A stretch of DNA of 12,089 nt from the NCBI GenBank assembly GCA_028293005.1, contig JAQGLH010000301.1:1-12089 (forward strand). The letters run 5' to 3'. Both the position numbers and the translations under genes were made by a program. The stretch comes from Alphaproteobacteria bacterium. Its GTDB lineage: Bacteria > Pseudomonadota > Alphaproteobacteria > Sphingomonadales > Sphingomonadaceae. The first letter of the stretch is position 1, and every line of letters starts with the position of its first letter. The notes below the pieces were generated by a model. The model was not told where the DNA came from and made no database searches. It was given only the letters and a program-made list of their open reading frames with translations. Below, piece by piece: positions 6,207 through 12,089 of the stretch.

Positions 6207-7646
6207 CTAGGCGAGCGCCTTGACGATATCGTCCACCATCTTCTTGGCGTCTGCAAGAAGCATCATCGTATTGTCCCGAAAAAACAATTCGTTCTCGACA
6301 CCGGCGTAACCCGCGCCGCCCATCGATCGTTTGACGAACAACACGGTCTTGGCCTTCTCGACGTCGAGCACCGGCATGCCGTAGATCGGCGAGCTCTTGT
6401 CGGTCTTGGCGGCGGGATTGGTCACGTCGTTCGCGCCGATCACGAAGGCGACGTCGGTGCGGGCGAATTCCGAATTGATGTCCTCGAGTTCGAACACCTC
6501 GTCATAGGGAACGTTCGCTTCCGCGAGCAGCACGTTCATATGCCCTGGCATGCGGCCGGCGACGGGGTGGATCGCATATTTGACGCTGACCCCCTCCTTC
6601 TTGAGCATATCGGCCATCTCGCGCAGCGCATGCTGGGCCTGCGCCACCGCCATTCCGGAGCCGGGAACGATGATCACCTGCTCGGCCTGCTTCATCAGGA
6701 ACGCAGCATCCTCGGCCGAGCCGCGCTTGTACGGGCGGTCGATCGCCGGCCCGCCGCCGCCCGCGACCGCGTCGCCGCCGAATCCGCCCGCGATCACGCT
6801 GATGAAGCTGCGGTTCATCGCGCGGCACATGATGTAGGACAGGATCGCGCCGGACGAGCCGACCAGCGCGCCGGTGATGATCATCGCGCTGTTGCCGAGC
6901 GTGAAGCCCATCGCCGCGGCCGCCCAACCCGAATAGCTGTTGAGCATCGACACCACGACCGGCATGTCGGCACCGCCGATCGGTATGATCAGCAGGAAGC
7001 CGATGAGGAACGACAAAGCGGTGATCGTCCAGAACACCCACGGCGCCTGGTCGGTGACGAAATAGCCGATCAGCCCGAGGATCAGCGCCAGCGTGCCGAG
7101 GTTGATCACGTGCCGCCCCGGCAGCAGGATCGACTTCCCCGACATATTGCCGTTGAGCTTCAGGAACGCGATCACCGATCCCGAGAAGGTGATCGCGCCG
7201 ATCGCGACCCCGAGCCCCATCTCGATGCGGCTGACGCCATGGATCACACCATCCGTACCGGCGATGCCGAACGCCTGCGGGTTAAGGTAGGCGGCGGCGG
7301 CGACCAGCACTGCGGCAAGACCTACCAGCGAGTGGAACGCAGCGACCAGCTGCGGCATCGCCGTCATCGCGATGCGTCGCGCAGTGACCAGGCCGATCGC
7401 GCCGCCGATCGCGATTGCGATCAATATCTCGACCAGCGGCAGCCCGTCGAACGCACCGGCGGGCGAGCGCGGTGCATAATAGACCAGCGTCGTGCCGACC
7501 GCGATCGTCATGCCGGCGATGCCGAAGCGATTGCCGCGCTGCGAGCTTACCGGACTCGACAGCCCGCGCAGAGCGAGGATGAAGCAGATGCCGGCGATCA
7601 GATAAGCGGTCGGCACCCAGGCCGGAACGGCGGCAGCCCCGTGCAT
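6207..7646 (-). CDS. pntB: NAD(P) transhydrogenase subunit beta
   Basis: 479 residues, close to E. coli PntB (462). The N-terminal two thirds are membrane helices, with the proton-channel histidine in AFHSLVG (His105) and the conserved GGADMPVVVSMLNSYSGWAA segment (about 225-244). The C-terminal domain III binds NADP(H): PGSGMAVAQAQ (about 328-338), HPVAGRMPGHMNVLLAEA (about 360-377), VIGANDVTNPAA and KRSMGGAGYAGVENELFF. With the alpha subunits it forms the inner-membrane pump that reduces NADP+ with NADH, driven by proton entry. The ATG at 7644-7646 shares its A with the TGA stop of the upstream pntA2 gene (TGATG), indicating translational coupling; AAGGAG about nine bases upstream supports it. 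An adjacent in-frame TTG would add one residue. Confidence 0.97.
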   Translation of the reverse strand: MHGAAAVPAWVPTAYLIAGICFILALRGLSSPVSSQRGNRFGIAGMTIAVGTTLVYYAPRSPAGAFDGLPLVEILIAIAIGGAIGLVTARRIAMTAMPQLVAAFHSLVGLAAVLVAAAAYLNPQAFGIAGTDGVIHGVSRIEMGLGVAIGAITFSGSVIAFLKLNGNMSGKSILLPGRHVINLGTLALILGLIGYFVTDQAPWVFWTITALSFLIGFLLIIPIGGADMPVVVSMLNSYSGWAAAAMGFTLGNSAMIITGALVGSSGAILSYIMCRAMNRSFISVIAGGFGGDAVAGGGGPAIDRPYKRGSAEDAAFLMKQAEQVIIVPGSGMAVAQAQHALREMADMLKKEGVSVKYAIHPVAGRMPGHMNVLLAEANVPYDEVFELEDINSEFARTDVAFVIGANDVTNPAAKTDKSSPIYGMPVLDVEKAKTVLFVKRSMGGAGYAGVENELFFRDNTMMLLADAKKMVDDIVKALA

Positions 7647-7930
7647 CAACGCCGCTCCTTCTTTTTATACATGGCGAGCATGCGCGCCGTCACCGCAAAA
7701 CCGCCGAAGATGTTGATGCTGGCCAGCACCACGCCGAGCAGACCGAGCCATTTTGCGCTCGCCGAGCCACCGGCGGCGCTGGCGATCAGCGCACCGACGA
7801 TGATCACCGAGGAGACCGCGTTGGTCACCGACATCAAAGGCGTGTGCAGCGCCGGCGTCACGGACCAGACGACATAATAACCGACAAAGCAGGCGAGCAC
7901 GAAGACTGACAGGATGGAAACAAAGCTCAT
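7646..7930 (-). CDS. pntAB: NAD(P) transhydrogenase subunit alpha, part 2 (membrane part)
   Basis: 94 residues, almost entirely membrane: three helices at about 5-23, 37-55 and 61-85, ending in a basic tail KKKERR. This is the membrane portion that in E. coli is fused to the C terminus of PntA but in many alphaproteobacteria, such as Rhodospirillum, is a separate gene; the segment [19 protein letters not shown] is characteristic. It pairs with PntB in the proton channel. GGGAG lies seven bases before the ATG. It follows pntA subunit 1 after 59 bases and overlaps pntB by one base. Confidence 0.95.
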   Translation of the reverse strand: MSFVSILSVFVLACFVGYYVVWSVTPALHTPLMSVTNAVSSVIIVGALIASAAGGSASAKWLGLLGVVLASINIFGGFAVTARMLAMYKKKERR

Positions 7931-7989
7931 TCTATCGCTCCCGGTTCAACAGCCCGCATCCGAGCCGACTGCCGCAACCGGGCAGCGCA

Positions 7990-9117
7990 TCAGACCAACA
8001 GTCTTTCATTGACGATCCTGCCGCCCTTGGTCAGCCGCACGCCCTTCACGATCTCGTCCTCGTCGGGCAGCACGACACGGCCCGCGTCCTTGTCCCAGAA
8101 GGCGCTTAGAAAATTGTACAGATTGCGCGCGAACAGCGCCGAAGCATCGGCTGCGAGCCGGCTCGGCACGTTGCGATGGCCGACGATCCGGACGCCGTGG
8201 CGCTCGACGACTTCGCCCGACACCGCACCTTCGACGTTGCCGCCCTGCTCGACCGCGAGGTCGACGATCACGCTGCCCGGGCGCATGCTCGCGACCTGCG
8301 CGTCGCTGATCAGCCGCGGCGCCGGGCGGCCCGGGATTAGCGCGGTAGTGATGACGATGTCCTGCTTGGTGATATGGCTCGAGACGAGCTCCGCCTGCCG
8401 CGCCTTATAGTCTTCGGACATTTCGGTGGCGTAACCGCCAGAACCTTCGCCCTCGATGCCGGCGACGTCATCGACGAACACCGCCTTGGCGCCAAGGCTC
8501 TCGATCTGCTCGCGCGTCGCCGAGCGGACGTCGGTCGCCGACACGATCGCGCCCAGTCGGCGCGCGGTGGCGATCGCCTGCAGGCCGGCGACGCCGACAC
8601 CCATCACGAACACCCGCGCGGCGGCGATCGTGCCCGCCGCCGTCATCATCATCGGAAAGGCGCGGCCATATTCCCCGGCTGCGTCGAGCACGGATTTGTA
8701 GCCGGCGAGGTTCGATTGTGAGGACAGGATGTCCATCGATTGCGCGCGGGTGATGCGCGGCATGAACTCCATCGCGAGCGCCTCGAGCCCGGCGCGCGCA
8801 TAGCCATCGATCCGTTCACGCTGGCCGAACGGGTTGAGGCTGGCGACGATCAGCGCGCCTGGCTTGGCGCCGCCCAGCGCCGCGGCATCCTGTCCCTGCA
8901 CGCCGAGCAGCGCATCGGCATCGCGAAGCACCTCGTCGCGCCGCCCGATGCTTGCGCCGGCGGCTTCATAATCCGAATCTGCTATCGAAGCGCCTAGCCC
9001 CGCGCCCTTCTCGACCGCCACGCTCGCTCCGAGTGCGAGGTATTTGCGGACCGTCTCGGCCGTGGCGGCGACGCGGCGTTCCCCCTCGGCGCTTTCGTGG
9101 AGGACCGCGATTTTCAC
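7990..9117 (-). CDS. pntAA: NAD(P) transhydrogenase subunit alpha, part 1 (NAD-binding)
   Basis: 375 residues from a GTG at 9115-9117 (MKIAVLHESAEGERRVAATA), similar in length to Rhodospirillum rubrum PntAA. It belongs to the alanine dehydrogenase/PNT family. Conserved parts are RITRAQSMDILSSQSNLAGY (about 121-140) and the NAD(H)-binding Rossmann motif VFVMGVGVAGLQAIATARRL (about 169-188, glycines in G-x-G-x-x-G). It is the peripheral cytoplasmic subunit that binds NAD(H) and exchanges hydride with the NADP domain of PntB. The start has no strong ribosome site, and the upstream stop codon is only seven bases away, so translation is probably coupled to the small gene before it. Confidence 0.96.
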   Translation of the reverse strand: MKIAVLHESAEGERRVAATAETVRKYLALGASVAVEKGAGLGASIADSDYEAAGASIGRRDEVLRDADALLGVQGQDAAALGGAKPGALIVASLNPFGQRERIDGYARAGLEALAMEFMPRITRAQSMDILSSQSNLAGYKSVLDAAGEYGRAFPMMMTAAGTIAAARVFVMGVGVAGLQAIATARRLGAIVSATDVRSATREQIESLGAKAVFVDDVAGIEGEGSGGYATEMSEDYKARQAELVSSHITKQDIVITTALIPGRPAPRLISDAQVASMRPGSVIVDLAVEQGGNVEGAVSGEVVERHGVRIVGHRNVPSRLAADASALFARNLYNFLSAFWDKDAGRVVLPDEDEIVKGVRLTKGGRIVNERLLV

Positions 9118-9124
9118 CAGGCGG

Positions 9125-9262
9125 CTACGAGCGGATGATCAGGATGACGATCAAGCCGGTGATGGCGCTGAGGATGGCTCCCCATTTCATCATCACCGCA
9201 AAGTGCGAATAGCTCTTCACATGCGCTTGCATGTCGTTCTGACTTTGACCTTCGGCTGCCAT
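9125..9262 (-). CDS. aa3-type cytochrome c oxidase subunit IV family small membrane protein
   Basis: 45 residues, beginning MAAEGQSQNDMQAHVKSYSH and ending in a single membrane helix (about 26-44, WGAILSAITGLIVILII). The layout, a short polar N terminus with HVKSYSHF then one helix, matches the bacterial aa3-type cytochrome c oxidase subunit IV family (PF07835). AGGA five bases before the ATG is a good ribosome site. It is the first gene of the pnt operon, seven bases before pntAA. This placement is seen in other alphaproteobacteria by general knowledge and suggests that the name may mislead: it could be an accessory of the transhydrogenase rather than of an oxidase, since no oxidase genes are visible here. 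Confidence 0.85.
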   Translation of the reverse strand: MAAEGQSQNDMQAHVKSYSHFAVMMKWGAILSAITGLIVILIIRS

Positions 9263-9317
9263 CTCGTCCTCATCACACCTTCGTCGCCGCGCTTCTTATC
9301 AAGGTGCACGCGGCAGC

Positions 9318-9377
9318 CCAAGCGCAAATTGGCCAAGCGGGACATCGGCCAAGCACAATTGGCCAAGTGCAAATTGG
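9318..9377. repeat. Four imperfect tandem repeats (CCAA-N6/8-TYGG) between divergent pnt operon and regulator
   Basis: Four adjacent units of 14-16 bases: CCAAGCGCAAATTGG (9318-9332), CCAAGCGGGACATCGG (9333-9348), CCAAGCACAATTGG (9349-9362) and CCAAGTGCAAATTGG (9363-9377). Each begins CCAAG and ends TTGG (or TCGG), so every unit is a small inverted repeat, and the junctions form TTGGCCAA or TCGGCCAA palindromes at 9329, 9345 and 9359. The period of about 15 bases is near 1.5 helical turns. It lies 56 bases upstream of the pnt operon ATG and 80 bases upstream of the regulator ATG. A multi-site operator or a decayed tandem duplication are both possible. Reading frames through it lack starts and ribosome sites. 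Confidence 0.7.
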
Positions 9378-9395
9378 AACGGCACGAATTCGGCG

Positions 9396-9429
9396 CATTA
9401 AGGCGAATTTTACGAGATCCTGCTTAATG
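9396..9429 (+). promoter_or_regulatory. Inverted repeat CATTAAG / CTTAATG upstream of the response regulator
   Basis: Two 7-base arms, CATTAAG (9396-9402) and CTTAATG (9423-9429), are separated by 20 bases and end 28 bases before the regulator ATG. Centre-to-centre distance is about 27 bases. A weak promoter could sit here (TTGGAA at 9374-9379, then ATTAAG 17 bases later), so the arms would overlap the start site. TTAA-N7-TTTAC (9398-9413) is also one base from the CtrA consensus. An autoregulatory or CtrA-type site is possible; neither is shown. Confidence 0.35.
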
Positions 9430-9457
9430 GGCCTCAACCAAATTTTTAGGGGGCACA

Positions 9458-10918
9458 ATGCGGCCTGACGCCACCCGCTGTCTTTTGCTGATCGACGACG
9501 AACCCGCGCAGCGCCGCCTGGTCACCGCCATCGGCGCGCGCGCCGGTTGGTGGGTGATGGGTGCGCCGGACGTCGACGCCGCCCACAAATTGCTCGTTGG
9601 CGAGGAGGGTCAGGACGTCGATGCGATCCTGCTCGATCATTGGCTGCCCGGCGCCGAAGGCACCGAGCTGATCGCGCAGATCCGCGCGGTGCGGCCCGAC
9701 CTTCCCTTGCTGGTGCTCACCGCCCAGACCAGCGTCGCGGTCGCCGTCGAGGCGATGCGCGCCGGTGCGCATGATTTCCTCGTCAAGCCGCTGTCGCCCG
9801 ATCGGCTGCTCGCCGCGCTCGATGCGGCAACTGATCGGCGCAAATCGAGCGGCGAGCTTCGCCCGCTGTCGGAAAAGATCACCAAGCCGTTGCCCTTCGA
9901 CGAGATCGTCGGGTCGGCGCCCGAATTCCGCACCGCGCTTGCGATCGCCGCCAAGGCTGCCCGCGCCCGCATCCCGGTCCTGATCGAGGGTGAAAGCGGC
10001 TCGGGCAAGGAAGTGCTCGCCCAGGCGATCCACACCGCTTCGCCGCGCGGCAAGCGGCCGATCATCAGCGTCAATTGCGCGGCGATTCCGTCCAACCATA
10101 TCGAATCGGCGCTGTTCGGCCACGAAAAGGGCGCGTTCACCGGCGCGTTCGACCGCCACATCGGCCGCTTCGAGGAAGCCGACGGCAGCACCCTGTTTCT
10201 CGAGGAGGTCGGCGACCTTCCTCTCGAGGTCCAGGTCAAGCTGCTGCTCGCGCTCGACACCGGCGAGTTCCAGCGCATCGGCAGCCGCATCGTCCAGACC
10301 GTCGATGTGCGCGTCATCGCCTCAACCGGCCGCAGCCTCCCCGAAGAGATCGCCCGCGGCCGCTTCCGCGAGGATCTCTTCTATCGGCTCAACGTCGTCC
10401 ACTGCGACATCCCGCCGCTGCGCGCGCGCGGCAGCGACATCCCCGGCCTCGCCCGCCACTTGCTCGCGCGTATCGCCGAGCAGCCTGGCATGCGCCATTT
10501 CAGCATCACCGACGACGCGCTCGCGGTGCTGATGCGCTACGGCTGGCCGGGCAACGTCCGTCAGCTCCAGAACGTCCTGTTCCGCGCCGCGGTGCTGTGC
10601 GAGGGCAATGCCCTCACGGCCGCCGATTTCCCGCAGATCGCGCAGGAATCGACGTTCAGCAAGCGGGCCGACGATTACCATGCCCGCGTCCTCAACGGCG
10701 CTTCGGCCGCAGCCGCGTTCAACAGCGCCCCGGGAATCACGCTTTATGCGGCGGACGGCAATCTGCGTCCGCTCGAAGCGATCGAGGCGGACGTCATCCG
10801 CCTCGCAATCGGTCACTATCGCGGTCGCATGACGGAGGTGGCGCGGCGCCTCGGCATCGGCCGCTCCACGCTCTACCGCAAGCTCGCGGAGCTCGGCATC
10901 GGCGAAGCCGCCGCCTAG
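9458..10918 (+). CDS. Sigma-54-dependent response regulator, NtrC family
   Basis: 486 residues: receiver domain (1-125), AAA+ sigma-54 activation domain (about 147-380) and Fis-type helix-turn-helix (about 458-478). Receiver residues are intact: D13, D14, phospho-acceptor D60, T88 and K110. The AAA+ domain has Walker A GESGSGKE (178-185), the sigma-54 contact loop GAFTGA (225-230), the arginine region FREDLFYRL and WPGNVRQL (363-370). Walker B reads TLFLEE (245-250), where most family members have a D before the catalytic E; this Asp-to-Glu change is unusual. It should activate sigma-54 promoters after phosphorylation, but no histidine kinase is visible beside it, so the partner and targets are unknown. 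AGGGGG precedes the ATG by about five bases. It diverges from the pnt operon and may regulate it, which is inference only. Confidence 0.93.
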   Translation: MRPDATRCLLLIDDEPAQRRLVTAIGARAGWWVMGAPDVDAAHKLLVGEEGQDVDAILLDHWLPGAEGTELIAQIRAVRPDLPLLVLTAQTSVAVAVEAMRAGAHDFLVKPLSPDRLLAALDAATDRRKSSGELRPLSEKITKPLPFDEIVGSAPEFRTALAIAAKAARARIPVLIEGESGSGKEVLAQAIHTASPRGKRPIISVNCAAIPSNHIESALFGHEKGAFTGAFDRHIGRFEEADGSTLFLEEVGDLPLEVQVKLLLALDTGEFQRIGSRIVQTVDVRVIASTGRSLPEEIARGRFREDLFYRLNVVHCDIPPLRARGSDIPGLARHLLARIAEQPGMRHFSITDDALAVLMRYGWPGNVRQLQNVLFRAAVLCEGNALTAADFPQIAQESTFSKRADDYHARVLNGASAAAAFNSAPGITLYAADGNLRPLEAIEADVIRLAIGHYRGRMTEVARRLGIGRSTLYRKLAELGIGEAAA

Positions 10919-10924
10919 AATGCC

Positions 10925-10959
10925 TTCCAGTCAGGCGGCATCGCCTGACGACTTGGAAA
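10925..10959 (+). terminator. Hairpin after the response regulator gene
   Basis: Seven bases after the stop codon, GTCAGGCG-GCAT-CGCCTGAC (10930-10949) forms a perfect 8-bp stem with a 4-base loop. An outer stem TTCCA/TGGAA extends it across a small bulge. No T tract follows on either strand, so it is a weak or factor-dependent terminator, or an mRNA 3' stabiliser. A second hairpin, CCGGTTC-AATC-GAACCGG (10991-11008), lies between it and the end of folP. Both could serve the two convergent genes. Confidence 0.55.
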
Positions 10960-11035
10960 GCGCGACAGACAAGGAAAACCGGACGCGGAACCGGTTCAAT
11001 CGAACCGGGAACGCAGCTAGCGGCGCAGTGACCGC

Positions 11036-12089
11036 CTAGGCGGGCGTCAATGCGGCGTCCCTGAGGCCCCGCCAGACCTTCACCGCCTGCACCGTCTCGA
11101 CGACGTCGTGAACGCGGAGCAATTGCACGCCCTGGTCGGCGCCCTTGAGTGCCAGCGCGATCGAGCCGCCCAGGCGCTGGTCGGCGGGCGCCTCGCCGGA
11201 CAAGGCGCCGACCATACGCTTGCGGCTCGCACCCAGCATGATCGGACAGCCGAGACCGTGGAGCAGCGCCAGTCCGTTGAGCAATTGCAGGTTGTGCTGC
11301 ACGCTCTTGCCGAAGCCGATGCCGGGATCGATGACGATCCGCGTGCGATCGATCCCCGCCGCGACCGCCGCCTCGATGCTCGCTTCGAGCCAGTCGTAGA
11401 CCTCGAGCAGCACCGGCCGCTCGTAGCGCGGCGCCTCCTGCATCGTCTCCGGCGGACCTTGGTGGTGCATCAGCACGATCGGACAGACGTATCGCGCGAT
11501 CACCTCGGCCGCGCGCGGGTCGTAGGTGAGCGCGGACACATCGTTGATCATCACCGGCCCGATGCCGAGCGCGGCCTCCATCACCGCCGCCTTGCGGGTG
11601 TCGAGCGAGACCGCCGTGCCCGAGCCGAGCAGCTGCTCGAGGACCGGCAGGACGCGCGTTTTCTCATCCTCTTCCCAGACCGGCTGCGCGCCAGGACGCG
11701 TCGATTCGCCGCCGACATCGATGATCGCGGCCCCGGCCGCGGCCATCGCGAATCCGCCATTGCCCGCCGCGGCGGCATCGCTGTAGCGGCCCCCGTCCGA
11801 GAAGCTGTCCGGCGTGACGTTGACGATGCCCACCACCTGCGGCTGATCGAGCCGCACCACTCGCTCACCGAGCTTCAGCGGCGCGCGCGGCGCCACGATG
11901 CTGGCCCAGGCGGCTGCCGCCGCCGACCGCTGATCCGCGCCAAGACCGTCGATGAAGCGATCGATCGCGGCAACGCTCACCAGGTCGCTCGTGCCTTCGC
12001 CGCCGGCAACGATCGCTTCGACCTGCGAGAACCACAGCAGGCCCCCGGCCAGGCGCGCCACCTTGCCGTCGAGTCCGAACGGGGCGTCG
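11036..12089 (-). CDS. folP: Dihydropteroate synthase, 5' end beyond window edge
   Basis: The frame is open from the TAG at 11036-11038 to the right edge, about 350 residues visible. An internal GTG at 12061 would give 341 residues, but the upstream residues (DAPFGLDGK) continue smoothly into it, so the real start is probably outside. Core motifs (numbered from that GTG): GIVNVTPDSFSDGG (78-91), DVGGESTRPGA (115-125), SLDTRK (152-157), NDVS (173-176), IDPGIGFGK (244-252) and LGASRKR (276-282), all intact, including the pterin- and sulfonamide-binding residues. It condenses a pterin pyrophosphate with p-aminobenzoate to give dihydropteroate in folate synthesis, in the cytosol. About 75 residues precede the first motif, far more than in E. 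coli (282 residues total), an extension that resembles those in sphingomonads. It converges on the response regulator gene. Confidence 0.95.
   Translation of the reverse strand, partial: DAPFGLDGKVARLAGGLLWFSQVEAIVAGGEGTSDLVSVAAIDRFIDGLGADQRSAAAAAWASIVAPRAPLKLGERVVRLDQPQVVGIVNVTPDSFSDGGRYSDAAAAGNGGFAMAAAGAAIIDVGGESTRPGAQPVWEEDEKTRVLPVLEQLLGSGTAVSLDTRKAAVMEAALGIGPVMINDVSALTYDPRAAEVIARYVCPIVLMHHQGPPETMQEAPRYERPVLLEVYDWLEASIEAAVAAGIDRTRIVIDPGIGFGKSVQHNLQLLNGLALLHGLGCPIMLGASRKRMVGALSGEAPADQRLGGSIALALKGADQGVQLLRVHDVVETVQAVKVWRGLRDAALTPA

Noticed and set aside
6098..6256. N-terminal extension of the racemase frame up to 6256
   Set aside because: It would overlap the end of pntB and has no family similarity; the GTG at 6097 begins exactly at the conserved RKLGLIGGMSW start.
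6048..7877. 609-residue plus-strand ORF opposite pntB and pntAB
   Set aside because: Arg/Asp/His-rich low-complexity translation typical of the antisense of GC-rich genes; it lies over strongly conserved pnt genes and has no ribosome site.
9303..9403. Repeat-containing reading frame (ANWPS-like units) through the tandem repeats
   Set aside because: No start codon or ribosome site, and unit lengths of 14, 15 and 16 bases break the reading frame between units.
10978..11008. GGTTC-containing stretch resembling a tRNA T-arm
   Set aside because: It is a simple 7-bp hairpin; no acceptor, D-arm or anticodon arm can be built around it.
10075..11031. 318-residue plus-strand ORF overlapping the response regulator in another frame
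   Set aside because: Arg/Pro-rich frame-shifted reading of the regulator; the regulator's motifs are all in the other frame.

Overview
The window is about 12 kb of GC-rich chromosomal DNA, most likely from an alphaproteobacterium of the order Sphingomonadales (Sphingomonas-like). This is inferred from the protein flavour, a split three-gene pnt transhydrogenase preceded by a small aa3-type oxidase subunit IV gene, a dihydropteroate synthase with a long N-terminal extension, and small helical proteins of a type common in sphingomonads. No database search was possible. I see no phage, transposon, CRISPR array or rRNA.

Layout. 1-654 (minus): first half of a DctA-type C4-dicarboxylate symporter, cut by the window edge. 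655-995: gene-free except for a strong intrinsic terminator that closes a 22-residue minus-strand ORF (996-1064). 1171-3483 (minus): a membrane-anchored CHASE2 / degenerate GGDEF / intact EAL protein, predicted c-di-GMP phosphodiesterase. 3760-4398: two small, probably related helical protein genes facing each other; the second can only start at CTG and has a strong ribosome site and a possible general-stress (EcfG-type) promoter. 4591-5187 (plus): NAD(P)H-dependent FMN reductase family protein. 5200-5275 (minus): tRNA-Val(UAC) with encoded CCA. 5357-6097 (minus): aspartate/glutamate racemase family protein.

6207-9262 (minus) is a compact operon: aa3-type oxidase subunit IV-like small protein, pntA subunit 1, pntA subunit 2 and pntB. 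It encodes a proton-translocating NAD(P) transhydrogenase that makes NADPH at the expense of the proton gradient. It diverges from a sigma-54-dependent response regulator (9458-10918, plus). The shared 195-bp intergenic region holds four imperfect tandem copies of a CCAA-N6/8-TYGG unit and a separate CATTAAG/CTTAATG inverted repeat. Convergent to the regulator is folP (dihydropteroate synthase, folate synthesis), which runs off the right edge.

Most of the window is housekeeping metabolism and signalling. The least explained parts are the small genes (22-aa ORF, the two-member helical pair) and the repeat-bearing intergenic region at 9263-9457. No obviously new multi-gene system is present.
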